Below are positions 1-11,000 of a stretch of DNA of 64,000 nucleotides, one piece after another (position 1 is the first letter of the stretch; each line of letters starts with the position of its first letter). The stretch spans positions 3,366,097 through 3,430,096 of the forward strand of contig CM030859.1 in assembly GCA_018105865.1 (NCBI GenBank), in the 5' to 3' direction. The notes beneath the pieces were generated by a model. The model saw nothing but the letters and a program-made list of their open reading frames with translations. It was not told where the DNA came from and made no database searches. The translations under genes and the position numbers were made by a program. Origin of the DNA: Metaphire vulgaris (Eukaryota; Annelida; Clitellata; Crassiclitellata; Megascolecidae).

Positions 1-1
1 C

Positions 2-763
2 AGATTTCACCTGAGTGATAAAGTGTCTTGCTACTTCTAAAACTTTCTTTCTGGTTTCCTTAATTTCAACCAAATATTTTGATAAAACGTTTGCTTCATC
101 CTTTATCTTTGTGGAAAAGTTAGTGAGGTGTTTTTGGGCATCTAAGATCTTGTGCAAATTATGTTTCTCAACAAAGCACAGAGGACAGATGACCACATCA
201 CAATCTTCACAAAATAACAAACGCACCTTCTTGTGGATATCACAAATTTCTGGTTGAAACTTTGGCAACAATGTCTGACGTGGTTCAGAACCGATTGAAA
301 CAACAGTGTGCAGTTTGGTCATCTTGTTTTTTCTGTGATGCACTGTACACTTCTCACACAATTTCTGTTGACAATCAGCACAAAACATTTCTGCACAAGA
401 AACTGAAACGTGCAACTCAGGATCTGTTGGCTCAAGGCACGAGTCACACAAGTCCTCTGGCCTGCCAGCAGAGTTCACTCCCTGAGCATGCAACATCTCA
501 ATGAATCGCATCATAGAAAAGTTCTTCGGCAACGCTGCTAGTCCAGCAGCAGGAGTCGTATATTCCTGTCGGCAGATGGAACATGACAGCTTCTGAGAGG
601 GATCGTTTTTTAGTGCGGCGTCGGTGATGAGGCACTTAAGGCAAAACGTGTGATGACAAGGCAGGAAGCGAGGGTCCGAATAAACCTCGGTGCAAATGCA
701 GCATTCAGTCTCGCTCCTGAGTTTCTCCAACAGTAGATCAGGATTTTGATCGCCAGAACTCAT
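2..763 (-). CDS. TRIM-type RING/B-box protein, N-terminal part (open at window edge)
   Basis: A continuous frame starts at the ATG at 763 and runs 254 codons off the left edge without a stop. Residues 21-64 form a C3HC4 RING (C21-x2-C24, C36-x-H38-x2-C41-x2-C44, C61-x2-C64). Residues 106-152 form a Cys/His-rich B-box 1. Residues 174-205 form a B-box 2 (C174-x2-H177, C185-x2-C188, C193-x2-C196, H201, H204). From about 206 the sequence turns Lys/Glu/Leu rich, as expected for the TRIM coiled coil. RING-B-box-coiled-coil is the TRIM signature, so a cytoplasmic E3 ubiquitin ligase is the likely role. The C-terminal domain that would set the subfamily (NHL, SPRY or filamin) lies outside the window. 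A stop-free frame ending inside the coiled coil suggests an intact gene. It is the only TRIM here, and it lies near receptors whose tails carry an NHL propeller, the domain that TRIM-NHL proteins use. Confidence 0.93.
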   Translation of the reverse strand, partial: MSSGDQNPDLLLEKLRSETECCICTEVYSDPRFLPCHHTFCLKCLITDAALKNDPSQKLSCSICRQEYTTPAAGLAALPKNFSMMRFIEMLHAQGVNSAGRPEDLCDSCLEPTDPELHVSVSCAEMFCADCQQKLCEKCTVHHRKNKMTKLHTVVSIGSEPRQTLLPKFQPEICDIHKKVRLLFCEDCDVVICPLCFVEKHNLHKILDAQKHLTNFSTKIKDEANVLSKYLVEIKETRKKVLEVARHFITQVKS

Positions 764-1789
764 TTCTTTAGACTTTTCTTCGACCGTTGAACCGTTAACA
801 AAAGCACTCTCCGGGCGATTATCAAGCGAATAAACCCAGTTACTATTAAATTTTTACTTATTATCAAATTTAATCCGAAACATACAGGCAAATCAAACAG
901 TGATTTAGCAAAAGTTTTATTAAACAATCTGCTTAAATATCAGAAAATCAAATTAAACAGACAAAGGGCTTCCTAATTAAAGTCCTAAAAACGCCAAGAG
1001 GCAATAACGAAAGCAAGTAAGCCAGTCGACGTCACCGCTTATTTCTATTTCAGGCGCGACATTCAAAGCATTTCAGAGTTTAAAAATCTTCAGTAAAAAT
1101 AATACCGCATTATTTGGATTCTTCGTTTTGATTTTGCAGTAATTACATTTCATTAATTTGTTATGGTGTATTTGAAGGCGATAGATCAATGGCTTTGTAA
1201 GGGCGTTTAACGGTCCCACCATAAATAAACATAGTCGCAATATCAATATTAGCCTATAGGCCTACCGAAAATGGAACTAGGGAGGGGATAGAAGCTGGGT
1301 AGACCGTAGAAGTCGAGTAGTGAAGTTGAGTTATGGAAGCCTAGATTAAGCACTGCTGCACTTGGAGGTTAAGCGGCAGTGTTGTTATTGCTTGGCCTTG
1401 TGCTTGGACTTGTACTGTGCTTAAGTACCAAAGAGCAAGTGCTTGTGCTTGGCATTGAAGGTTGAGTACTTGTGCTTGTGGCTGGCATTGAGGATTGGGC
1501 AGGGCGCGATTTGTAGGGGAATGGAGAATTCCCCCTGCCCAACTGCATCCCCCTACTGCTACATCCCCACCACTAGTCTACATCCCCCACTGCTACACTT
1601 CCCAAACAACTATATCCTCCAAGCTCGACATACCCCCCCCCCCCACTGCTCCAGGTCACAATTCGAGCCCTGGGATTGGGTACTGTAACTTGGACTTGTA
1701 GTTTGGCCTTGAGGGTTAGGCCTGCAGTACAAAGTTTAATAACAAAGTTACCAATTTTGCAAATTAAGGCATTATAGTGCGCTTATACG
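764..1789. other. Non-coding stretch upstream of the TRIM gene
   Basis: No convincing coding frame. It holds the presumed 5' flank of the TRIM gene, AT-rich DNA around 840-1180, and a degenerate run of GTGCTTG-like repeats at about 1375-1500. A pyrimidine-rich patch with a C homopolymer lies near 1540-1640. Short frames here have no domain or codon signal. Confidence 0.5.
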
Positions 1790-1960
1790 CAGTGGCGGCT
1801 TTATTCCAGCCCCCTATTGAGTGTCTGTCCTCCTCAGTCCCCCAGTTGGGACCCTATACTTAATGCTACATACATTAAACAACAAATGGTTAGCCCCATG
1901 ATGGAAATTGCCACCCCAACGCCCCCGCCCCACGAGGGGCCAAGTTCAGAGCCGCCACTG
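1790..1960. repeat. hAT-like MITE, CAGTGGCGGCTC family, copy 1
   Basis: Begins CAGTGGCGGCT and ends GAGCCGCCACTG, an inverted terminal repeat of the CAGTG type typical of hAT elements. The interior (gagtgtctg, gttgggaccctatacttaatg, acaacaaatggtt) matches the copies at 7599-7780 and 32358-32536. Flanking TSDs are no longer clear, so this is an old copy. Confidence 0.75.
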
Positions 1961-2559
1961 CGTAGGCTATACGTTATATGCAGGAGCCAGAGAGTAAATA
2001 AGTATAGGGCCTAAAAGTCTTTGCGTCAGTATTACTGTGTGTGATGAAACAGTTATAATTAGGCCTATTACATAATTATCTTACACCATTGTTTTCGAGC
2101 ACCTTCTGTTCACCAGCTAGTACAGCCCCTGTTATCTCACAGTGGGTTGATAATGATCGAGACTAAATCGTGTTCGTACGACTGATAGCCTACGTTACTG
2201 GAAAGGTTCGTTTATCTGAAGTGCAAATTGCAATCCAAATGTTCTGGACAAATAGCAGCTATAAGTGTAGCGATTGACAGGCATTTAAGATTTGGTCTGT
2301 ATTAGTTACAGTGTAGTTAGTTATTAAGCCAATTTACACAGCGCTCCTGTCATAGCAGGCCAAGATCAAGAGCGCTTTACACATTGCACTTAAATGAGAT
2401 ATTGAACAAAAGGTCTTTAGTCTGGTTTATTTCAAGACTAGTCCGTTGGTCACAATGTCGGGCAGCGAATTCAAGAGGAAGGTATTCCCCGGGTGAAAGA
2501 CCTTGTCAAATTTCACTGTCAGACGGAGGAGTTAACCAATTGGACCCGATTACGTCAAA

Positions 2560-2850
2560 AACGAAGCTGCCGCCGACAGTCATTAAGCAGGGGCCTGTGC
2601 ACAAGTTCCGCTTATTATGCTGGGCAGGAGGATCATTGAGGGCCCGGAATGTTTTGCAGCATCTCTTGTAGACGATGCGTTCGTGATGCAGCCAGTGCAG
2701 TTTGTCCATTGTAGTAAGGGGGTGACGTATCGCCCCGTCTGGCATGAAATTTGGGCAGAATTTTTTGATTATTTGCAAACGGCTCAGTTGGGCGTCTGGT
2801 AGACCGAGGAGGATGCTATTACAATAGTCGATCCTAGTAGTATTGACTAG
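2560..2850 (-). mobile_element. LINE reverse-transcriptase C-terminal fossil
   Basis: Reading the minus strand from about 2850 gives the pattern of the end of a CR1/L2-like non-LTR RT: RIDYCNSILLGLP, then QLSRLQ, then LHWL..ERI.YK, then TFRALND. The frame is short and has lost its flanks. Only a fragment remains, with no function expected. Confidence 0.7.
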
Positions 2851-2879
2851 CTATTGTAGTTGTAGGCTATAGCCAGTGT

Positions 2880-3800
2880 TGTAAAGTATTTAAATACCCG
2901 GGAACGGTTGTCCCTGTCACCCTCTAGCTACGTCTCTGACATCACGCTATTTTTGACAATTTTTCACCTCCAATACCCCTTGCCACAACCTGTCACAAAT
3001 CACGAACTCTTTCACCCCTCCCCTCAAAGTACGGCACAGATCTCGGACCCCTCACTTAAAGTGTCCTCCTAGATATTATAAAGATCCGCTATTCCAGTGT
3101 TTCCCAAACATTTTAGAACCGCGGCCCACTCCAGCGGTTTCGTAACGTGCCGAGACCCTAATCATAGCATGTAATATCAAAAATACTGCATTAGGCCATC
3201 TGGCGAACGTTAGTTGAAAAGAATCTTCTGAGTTTTGAATAAATGGCGAAACAAATGCTCTGATTTAATTCGAATGAAAATATGACAAATATACTATAAA
3301 AACTTACAGTGTATTCATATTTTGCCAAATAAAACAAATGAGATAAATGGTTATTTACATTTATTGAAAATTATCTTTTTATAATTTTGCCAGGAACATA
3401 CCTTTGTTACGTGTCTTAAAAATCCTATGAGTAGAGCAAAATCGCTTAACCGCCAGTTCTTAACTGTACAGTAGAGATTTTCTATTGTTAGTGGAGTTTC
3501 AGAGCAAAATGGTCGGAATACTCTTTCCTTGCGTTATTGCGAAATAAGATTAATTAATTTCTAAAATGTACTATATTCGTATAGTTTCCCAAACTTGTTG
3601 GAATTGAGGCCAACTTCAGCGGCTTGGATAAAACACAATCATTTTAACATAAGCCTTGTATGGAGGATTGCAGGTATATAAATGTCTTAAAACCTAAGCC
3701 TACTTGCAACTTTCAAGGCTCGTGACATTGTGGTATTGGTTAGAAAATAACATTTTGTAATCTAATTTCGACCTACTAAACTGACCTCACGACTAGACTG
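2880..3800. other. AT-rich non-coding DNA with a hAT-like end
   Basis: No gene seen. A terminus starting CAGTGTTTCCCAAAC at about 3094 followed by a GCGGCCCACTCC stretch looks like a hAT MITE end, but I could not find its partner. 2900-3060 has a clustered pyrimidine/CACAA composition like other short palindromic repeats in the window. Confidence 0.4.
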
Positions 3801-3830
3801 AACCTCGTGACCACAGTTTGGGTCACGAGG

Positions 3831-3831
<1 letters not shown>

Positions 3832-3868
<37 letters not shown>

Positions 3869-3887
3869 TCAAAATCAATCAATCAAA

Positions 3888-3929
<42 letters not shown>

Positions 3930-3990
3930 CCAATCAACCAACCAACCAATCAATTAATCAAGCAATCAAGCAATCAGTCAATCAACTTCT
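3832..3990. repeat. (CAAT)n microsatellite
   Basis: Long tetranucleotide run of CAAT with drift to CAAC and CAAG at the right. It is followed by a block (ctatcgcgccactatcataa) that recurs near 40750, which suggests the 3' end of a retroposed repeat. Confidence 0.9.
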
Positions 3991-4089
3991 ATCGCGCCAC
4001 TATCATAATGCCCAGGACATCATCCGATGGCGCATCAGGCCAATTTGAATTAAATCCAGGTCAAGCCGGAAAGTTCAGTCAGTTTCCAG

Positions 4090-4376
4090 CAGCGGCGGTT
4101 CCACGTGGGGGATGAGTGGGGATGCATCTCCCCACCGGACTTCCGGACATTTTTTCGCTTGTGAAACCTATTTTTGGGTAAAAGTCTAGTAGGCCAAAAA
4201 CTGCGGATGATTTTTTTGCTTGTCAACCTATTATTTTTTGGTAAAATTGTAGTAAAATTAGGGAAAAAATTCCCCGTTGTCAGTATTTTCCGATAAAGTT
4301 TATTGATTTTTCCTTTTCATCACCCCACCAACTTCCTTTCACCCCCCTCCACCAAGAAATCCTGGAACCGCCACTG
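4090..4376. mobile_element. hAT-like MITE with 8 bp TSD
   Basis: Left end CAGCGGCGGTTCCA, right end TGGAACCGCCACTG. Flanks are gtttccag (4082-4089) and gttcccag (4377-4384), a 7/8 target-site duplication. Non-coding interior. It lies about 70 bp beyond the stop codon of the type I receptor tail exon. Confidence 0.85.
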
Positions 4377-4444
4377 GTTCCCAGTTCAGCGATTCTGCAC
4401 ACCCATGTTCAATGTCTATGATTTTTACAGCGCCGTCTTGATTG

Positions 4445-4597
4445 TTAGATAGACGTTGTAGCAGTGTGATTGATGTTGGCGTAGATGGATCGGTCGAACA
4501 TCGACGGTCTGGTTGGCACTTGAGCAATCGGTATCGTATTCGTTGTTTCGTTCTGCTTGTTCATCAACGCGTAAACCGTTCCATCGGCTCCAGTGTA
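4445..4597 (-). CDS. Type I receptor gene 1, last tail exon (ITIM-like/Grb2-like motifs)
   Basis: The acceptor ttttattctgcag precedes TAC ACT GGA, and the frame stops at TAA (4447-4445) after 50 codons. Two tyrosine motifs are seen: TVYALM and, near the C-terminus, SIYANI. The latter fits [SIVL]xYxx[ILV] and also YxN, the usual Grb2 SH2 docking pattern. It joins in phase 0 to 5691-5615. This argues that the whole frame is a real cytoplasmic tail. Confidence 0.72.
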   Translation of the reverse strand, partial: YTGADGTVYALMNKQNETTNTIPIAQVPTRPSMFDRSIYANINHTATTSI

Positions 4598-4667
4598 CTG
4601 CAGAATAAAAAAGATCTACGTCGTAACATGAAACCAGAGGAAGACCTCAGGTTTTCTTACTTGAGCG

Positions 4668-4898
4668 CAGTGGCGTAGTCAGGATTTTCTGAAGGGGGTT
4701 ACGAACTGCAGATCAAGTGTGGAAACTGGTGATGACCATTTTTGATTGCCAGTCTTTTTGATAAGTGGAAAAGGTTATATATATATATATATATAGGACA
4801 ATATATACAATATATATATATCAGACAATATATATTTATAAATATATATATATATATGCCAATTTTGATAATATATAAAAGACAATATATATATCAGG

Positions 4899-4934
<36 letters not shown>

Positions 4935-4947
4935 GACAATATATATT

Positions 4948-5035
<88 letters not shown>

Positions 5036-5364
5036 TATATATAGAGAGAGTCCTGATATATATAACCTTTTCCACTTATCAAAAAGATTGGCAATATATA
5101 TATATATACAGTATATAACTATATATATATATATATTCATATATTCAATGTCTTAATTTATATATATATATATTCCATGTTTTAAATATTTTCATTTAAC
5201 AAAACATCAAAATTTACAGAGAATTCAATGCAATGATACTTTATGTCTGTATATAGCTATTAGAGCACACTCAGCACAGAATAATAGGTAATACGCGATA
5301 AAATAAATTTTGTGTCGGCCAACCCAGGGTCTTTAACCCCAAACCCCTCTTGGCTACGCCACTG
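4668..5364. mobile_element. hAT-like MITE carrying a (TA)n hairpin
   Basis: Ends CAGTGGCGTAG and CTACGCCACTG. Flanks are cttgagcg (4660-4667) and ctagagcg (5365-5372), a 7/8 TSD. Inside, a second inverted pair (tttttgataagtggaaaagg at about 4755 and its complement at about 5068) encloses a (TA)n-rich core, so the element could fold into one large hairpin. The TA-rich reading frames are not genes. Confidence 0.85.
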
Positions 5365-5614
5365 CTAGAGCGAAAGCATTTCTTAGAAGTGTTTCAGTGA
5401 TTTTGTAAGTATGCGAGTTAGTTATGAGTCAGAGACAAAGACAACACAGTTCCGAATAGGCCTAGGCTATTTTTATATTTGAGATGATTTTCAGGACAAT
5501 AACTTTTCTCATAGATGAAAGCGAATCCATACAATGCATCAGATTTACATTTCGAAACCTAAATCTGAAGAAACCCGAGCCCATCGAAGACCTAGTTTTG
5601 AAATCGCTGTCTAC

Positions 5615-5691
5615 CTCTGATGTCTTCCTGTCGTCGATTAAGCCTGTTCCTTGTTGAGATTCATTGTTGGCAGGTGAAATTTCGTCGGAGT
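5615..5691 (-). CDS. Type I receptor gene 1, juxtamembrane tail exon
   Basis: The acceptor attgcag precedes ACTCCGACG; the donor is CAGAG|GTAGAC. The 77 nt take phase 1 in and phase 0 out, as needed between the TM exon and the last exon. The product is acidic and polar (SDEISPANNES, then IDDRKTSE). Alternative longer readings past the donor are possible. Confidence 0.6.
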
Positions 5692-6182
5692 CTGCAATAT
5701 TTAAATGTCACTTTTTGTAATTGGTTTAATGGTCATAGAAAGTCACTTGCTGTCTCGCATTGACAGACACTATAATGAAAAACGAAATCGATAGGGACCC
5801 TAAAGTTTCTCTAGCCATGAATTATATAACCGCTTTCCATTTGCGTTCTCGCTTTCTTCTGATTTTATTTCGACTGCATCAGGCACAAATGTCGCCATTA
5901 ATAAAAACAAAAATTTTAATTGGCTTCAGCTAAGAAAGTCTAAAGAAAGGTGCGAGAAATATTATGAATGGTTTGTTTTCAATAGTAGACCAAATAGTTC
6001 ATGGCTATCAGCGGGGGAGAAAGTATTGAAAATGTGCATTTTGATTATGTAATTTATATGGATGAACCACTGAGGGTAGGGGTCGAATTTTGGAGATATT
6101 TTCCCAATAATAATATGTGCATAATAGGGTTGAAATGTGCCAGTAGTATGTAGTATATGGATGAACCTTTATCAACTAATAA

Positions 6183-6360
<178 letters not shown>

Positions 6361-6453
6361 GGCATACTTGATTCGGTATTCTTTTAACTGGCATGTGTTT
6401 CAGAACAGAGTTAAGTCGATTTTAAAAAGCATTATGAAAGCAATTCAGCTTAC

Positions 6454-6576
6454 TCCTATTTTGTTTTCGTGAGACTTTTGGAATGAATTTTAGAAGCAGA
6501 AGAACGACCAGCAAAGCGAAGAGAGTCACTGCTAGTATAATGACGATAATCAACATTTGGGAATCAGTGCCAGTAC
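6454..6576 (-). CDS. Type I receptor gene 1, transmembrane exon
   Basis: Acceptor ttgtgcag|GT and donor A|GTAAGC match exactly the phase and sequence style of the TM exon at 37481-37627. It encodes a short linker, a strongly hydrophobic segment (LIIVIILAVTLFALLVVLLL) and a basic stop-transfer (KFIPKVSRKQNR). Confidence 0.85.
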
Positions 6577-6974
6577 CTGCACAAGTACAGTATTGAAATT
6601 TAATAAACAGTGACCGGAACCACCAGGAAATTAAAAATTGAGGGGCCCACCTTTTCTATTAACAATATTCTATGATGAATTTTTATGAGTTATTTGTTTA
6701 AACGGTTTTCTTTTCCGAAATACAACCATTTGTCAAGCAACGTGTCCTGAAAAAAAGAAAAAAAAGATTATCGCCACTATTACTCGTACACCTGATCTGT
6801 AACAATTCCGCCCTTCCGAAATTTTCCCGAGAAAAAAACTTTAAAAACTCGAGAAGCAAAAAGTCATCTTTTCACATTTGATGCGTGACTTTGTAGAAGG
6901 AAGTGTACCGGGGCCTAAACATTGTAAATCCACCACTGCTAATAGAGATGGCACAACATTGATCGGCGCATGGA

Positions 6975-7190
6975 CAGGTAGAATAACCGTTGCCGGACAA
7001 AATGTCCGAGGACAAAATGTCATGGACAAAATGTCATGGACAAAATGTCACGGGTTAGGGTTAGGGTTGAGGTTAGAGTTAGGGTTAGGCTAGGGGTCAC
7101 ATTTTATCCCCATTAAATCTTTTCCGTGACATTTTGTCCTCGTGACATTTTGTCCGTTCCATTTTGTCCTAGGACATTTTGTCCTAGAAA
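6975..7190. repeat. Inverted-repeat element of GGACAAAATGTC units around TTAGGG-like DNA
   Basis: About four GGACAAAATGTC-like units on the left and four complementary units on the right flank 7049-7096, which is TTAGGG-like. It probably forms a hairpin. A MITE with subterminal arrays is likely; the boundaries are not certain. Confidence 0.65.
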
Positions 7191-7598
7191 CAAAATAACT
7201 ACAGTCCATTACAATACCTAATACCATGAAATTGAAGGGAAATGAATCTATATTCGACATTAACACGTTAACGCTTAAAACAGACGACTGCATTGATTTG
7301 GCAATCCGTAGCTACACAAATAAGAATTAGGCCTACTTCTCAAAACTGACATCTATTATGGACCGTCCATAAAATACGTCGCACTCGAGAAAGGGATCTT
7401 ACATGTAGAAAGCATGACAGTTTGTGATAGAGGTGTGGGATACGATATTTGTGATGGATTGTGACAAGGGGTAGTTAGAAAACTAAAGAACTTATCTAAT
7501 TCTCATCTACCACTTATATATACCCAGATGTATTTCACTGCATTTAAAAATATTCTGATTTTCAAATTCAACGCCTTTGCTTGAATAGGTATTCATCA

Positions 7599-7780
7599 CA
7601 GTGGCGGCTCCACAGGGGGCCCCGGGGGGCCCGTGCCTCTATTGAGTGCCTGGCCCCAGTGCCCCCTGTTGGGACCCTATACTTAATGCTACATACATAA
7701 CAACAAATGGTTGCCCCCCGATGATTAGAAGTTGCCACCCCAACGGGCTCCCCACTTGCCAAATCCTGGAGCCGCCACTG
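7599..7780. mobile_element. hAT-like MITE, CAGTGGCGGCTC family, copy 2, perfect TSD
   Basis: 182 bp element from CAGTGGCGGCTCCA to TGGAGCCGCCACTG, flanked by attcatca on both sides (7591-7598, 7781-7788). The perfect 8 bp TSD marks this as the youngest of the three copies here and defines the family ends. Confidence 0.93.
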
Positions 7781-7891
7781 ATTCATCATAGTACATTCAA
7801 TATTTGTTCATAGTGTTCGCTTGCTTACAGTACATTCCTTTGGTTAAATCAACTTAAATGCGTAATATGAAACTAATAGGACACCATTTAC

Positions 7892-8060
7892 TTTGCGTTG
7901 GTGGATATTTCTGATTGGAATTTGTCACTGAAGAAGATTCAGACGGAGTTATCCAAGACGTGAAACCTATGCCACAAGAACAGATATCCCATTCAACAAT
8001 CAACAAACAAATCCAGTGTTTCAAAACACTTAATTCTAAGTCTGAACAAGCTTTGTATAA
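7892..8060 (-). pseudogene. Decayed C2-type Ig exon of type I gene 1
   Basis: Between the second Ig and TM exons, minus-strand fragments in two frames resemble the third Ig exon of the paralogue: an IKC-like Cys strand, a VEW core and a CSDLELS run also seen in the type II C2 exon. A donor-like CAAA|GTAAAT ends it. Multiple stops mean it cannot code now. Boundaries are approximate. Confidence 0.4.
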
Positions 8061-8090
8061 ACTTATCGTGACAAAGTAGTCCATTACCAT

Positions 8091-8299
8091 CATTGGCATA
8101 GCCATGGGGGGGGGCCGGGCCTCCTATTTTTTCCGGGACCGCTCGTGGGATTAGCGTAAAACCGTTGAGTCGTTTTTTGGGGGGGGGGGTGGGGTGGGGA
8201 GAACATGAGGTCGATGCGACGAGTTTTTTCCTCCACAGCAGATCTTGGCCTGAAAATGTCGACGTGCCCCCTTATTCTGGAATCCTGGCTACGCCACTG
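8091..8299. mobile_element. hAT-like MITE, CAGTGGCGTAGCC family
   Basis: Left end CATTGGCATAGCC, right end GGCTACGCCACTG. Flanks attaccat and atgaccgt share 6 of 8 bases. Contains a G-run. It lies just 5' of the decayed Ig exon of gene 1. Confidence 0.7.
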
Positions 8300-8519
8300 A
8301 TGACCGTAATTATATTTCAGTTCTTGCTAAAATTAATGATTAATGAACAAACAGAACCTTTCAATCTGAAAACCTTACCTTATGACTAACAATAAGTATA
8401 ACACGAAGAGCTTTAGGCCTGTATCTATTAAATTCGCAATCTAAAATGCGCCTTAAAAGTATCACAATGGATGGATATTACGGTAGTTAGGCTAGTCTGG
8501 TGTTTAGTGCTAGTCTTGG

Positions 8520-8748
8520 CAGTGGCGTAGCCAAGAGGAGTGGGAGTTAAAACACCCTTGGCTGCCGACCCAAAATAATTTCTAAACGCTATCGAATGTA
8601 AAGAAGTAAGGCGACGACCTTTTTAGCACATCTGAAGGGGAAAAGTAAAAGAGGAAGAAGATGATGATGACCTTGTTTTGCTTGTCAAAAGATTTTTCGA
8701 AGTTGGTCATGACCAATCCCCCTTCCGGAAATCTTCGCTACGCCACTG
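8520..8748. mobile_element. hAT-like MITE, CAGTGGCGTAGCC family
   Basis: CAGTGGCGTAGCCAAGAG at the left, CTACGCCACTG at the right. Flanks agtcttgg and cttcttgg share the last six bases. Non-coding. It sits in the intron 3' of the second Ig exon of gene 1. Confidence 0.75.
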
Positions 8749-8911
8749 CTTCTTGGAACATTGATAATTACAATTTTAAAAGTATTTTGACCTGATATTT
8801 TGCAATCGCTGTAAGTTAATTCTCAATTATTGCCTTTTTGACAAAAATGTATTTAAATATTTATATCCAAGTTGTCGATAGTAGTTAATATTTTCATTAA
8901 TTGTTACTTAC

Positions 8912-9258
8912 CAAAGAGTTCAGCAGTGCGAAACACGCGCGAAAAATTGTAATTTGGGACGTTAGTTGCATTTGTCTTCCCCTTTCACAGGAACCTCTGA
9001 GAAAATCATTTTGAAGACATATCTGTCGACAGATCTCAGTGAACTGATAGAATCAGAGAACGTAAGAGTGGTTCAAATTATTATTATTATTGGTGCTGTT
9101 ATTTTCACAAACACTCTCTGCAGCTAAGTTCGAATTTTCATCTTCCGTCGTCATTTTCAGCAATTGCATCGTTGGGGTCCAGTGGCCGTTGTACAGCACC
9201 TCACAACGAATATCGAAATGAGTCTGATTGAAGGTCATATTACAAATAGGTTCAGATT
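8912..9258 (-). pseudogene. Type I gene 1, second Ig-like exon with frameshifts
   Basis: Acceptor cttttttag|AA, donor TTTG|GTAAGT. The opening frame shares RCEV, W.PTMQLLKMT and ATNV.NY blocks with the intact exon at 33724-34068. The frame changes near an (AAT)5 run and again before ATNVPNY. The 347 nt length cannot keep phase 1 on both sides. The (AAT)n suggests slippage as one cause. Confidence 0.75.
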
Positions 9259-9426
9259 CTAAAAAAGTAAAATTCCAAAAGTGAATACTTGAATATTGTA
9301 TTTTCATTTTTTCAGCATATTGCGTTACAAGCAAGTCAGGTGCAAATACGGTTGCAATCAATTGTTGGAGTGCAGTACTGTAGTACAGCCATGCTTAGGC
9401 TAAAAAACGTGAGAAGTGAGAATCAG

Positions 9427-9638
9427 AAGTGCCGTTTTAAGACGTTTGGGGCCCTAGGCATTTTAAAAAAAGTTGCGATGGCCTTTTTGCTTATTCTGCT
9501 TTTGGAGGAGAAAATTAATAAAAATCAAACAAGATAAAGTGGTGATGACATTTTTCCTAATTATTTTTTCACCGGCCTCTCATCTATCGCGGGGCTCTAG
9601 GCACGTGCCTACCATGCCTATGCCTTTAAACGGCCCCA
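9427..9638. mobile_element. MITE with GCCGTTTTAAG-type ends
   Basis: Left GCCGTTTTAAGACGTTTGGGG, right TTTAAACGGCCCCA, with flanks agaatcag and agaatcgg (7/8). Consistent with an old hAT-type insertion in the intron upstream of the second Ig exon of gene 1. Confidence 0.6.
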
Positions 9639-9959
9639 AGAATCGGCTGATAATAACAACTGTGTATTTATGGCTTAACATGCTAGTAATAGCATTTGTT
9701 GGGCTGTCCATTAATTATGTCAACAATTTTAGGCAATTTTTAAACTCCCTTTTGTCAACAACTGTAAAACTGTCGGTGACCCCTAATGAAATTATGTCAA
9801 AAACATTGAACCACCTCCCTTACAAGCCAAAAGTATTTTATACGGCTGGCTTTTATGTTAAATGAGAATTATGGAAATTAATTTCTTGCATTTATTAAAT
9901 TTATTGTAAAAAATGAAATTGCTTACATCAATTTATCTTTACGCCCCTCCCCTATCAAC

Positions 9960-10603
9960 CAGGGGCTTCTATCCCTATTTAAGGCGGGCTCAGTGTGCGC
10001 CCGGAAAAAAAATGGGGGGGGGGAATATTTTGCTTTCAACACCGTTATATAAACTATTAATAAGCTAAATGATGCTACTTATCTTAACTGAACTGACACT
10101 GATATTGAATCAAAATAACACTGATCGTGACGTAATCAGTGGCGTCATTTTGGAGGAGGGGGGCCGTGGCCCCCAAAGAAAATGAACAAATTAATTTATA
10201 ATGTATTAATGCGCAAAATTGCAAAAAATTTCCAAAAAATATAAAAAATTGCTAATTTGCCAACATTGGCCCTAACGTTTGCCAAAATTTTCCAACGTTT
10301 TCCAAAATTTTGCAAAAAAATTTGCAAAAATATGCCTAAGATTTGCAAAAATTTGCAAAAAATTAGCCAAAAATTATCTTGCCACCTCCCCAAGAAAAGT
10401 GTGAAATGACGCTACTGGTCGTAATCAATGGTACATGTTAGCTATGCCTAATACAAAGGATAAAAAGCTGAAAATAATACAAAAGTCTACAAGGGAGCAA
10501 ATTAGCAGGGGTAATTTGTAATTTTTTTATTTGGGGGGGGGGGGAATTTGTAATTTTTTAGGGAGGGATTGAGCCCGGCTTCAAGGGGGGATAGAAGCCG
10601 CTG
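9960..10603. mobile_element. hAT-like MITE nested in the Harbinger-like MITE
   Basis: Left end CAGGGGCTTCTATCC, right end GGATAGAAGCCGCTG. TSD is ctatcaac (9952-9959) and ctgtcaac (10604-10611), 7/8. Its target lies inside the conserved TGTCAACA block of the host MITE. Confidence 0.85.
10137..10417. mobile_element. hAT-like MITE nested at the second level
   Basis: CAGTGGCGTCATTTTGG at the left, GAAATGACGCTACTG at the right. TSD is gacgtaat (10129-10136) and gtcgtaat (10418-10425), 7/8. The core holds degenerate TTGCAAAATTTNC repeats. Confidence 0.85.
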
Positions 10604-10759
10604 CTGTCAACAAGTGTCAAATCCTATCAAACTCCCTACCTTCTATTTTATTGATGTAATTAATGGACATCCCTGTAGTCTTTTGAAGACATAAGCTGTT
10701 GATCAAAACCAGAACATTAAGTCTAAAACAAATGTTCTAAGTGAAGTATTTGCTTCAGT

Positions 10760-11000
10760 TTCTTGATGGTAGAACAGATCAACTGGATAGGACACGTGCT
10801 AAGAGGAGAAACATTGCTTAGAACAGTAATGGAGGAAAGTATATCAGGAAGAAAGACAAAAGGAAGACCAATATGCTATTGGACTGGATGGTGAAAACCG
10901 ATGAACAGCGTCACAAAAAATATGCAGAAATCAAAGAAGAGACAAGACGCAGAGAGGAATGGAAACAATGGAGCCCTGAACTTGGACCAGGACAGAGAAC
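10760..11000 (+). mobile_element. LINE RT C-terminal fossil
   Basis: The plus frame from about 10765 reads QINWIGHVLRGE, TVMEES, GRKTKGRP, then after a frame change EETRRREEWKQW. This is the usual end of an RTE/endonuclease-type LINE RT (W.GHVLR...GRR.RGRP). It abuts the (GAT)n tract. Confidence 0.75.

Larger units (their letters stand above)
9701..10673. mobile_element. Harbinger-like MITE split by nested hAT-like insertions
   Basis: Left end GGGCTGTCCATTAATTATG at 9701, right end taattaatggacatccc at 10673, the same family as 23729-24141. The two halves are separated by the element at 9960-10603, which is in turn split by 10137-10417. Confidence 0.8.

Noticed and set aside
3807..4115. Asn/Gln/Ser-rich protein
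   Set aside because: Translation of the (CAAT)n microsatellite.
7049..7096. Chromosome end or fusion scar from TTAGGG repeats
   Set aside because: Short, degenerate and centred inside an inverted-repeat element; two similar tracts are inside other elements.
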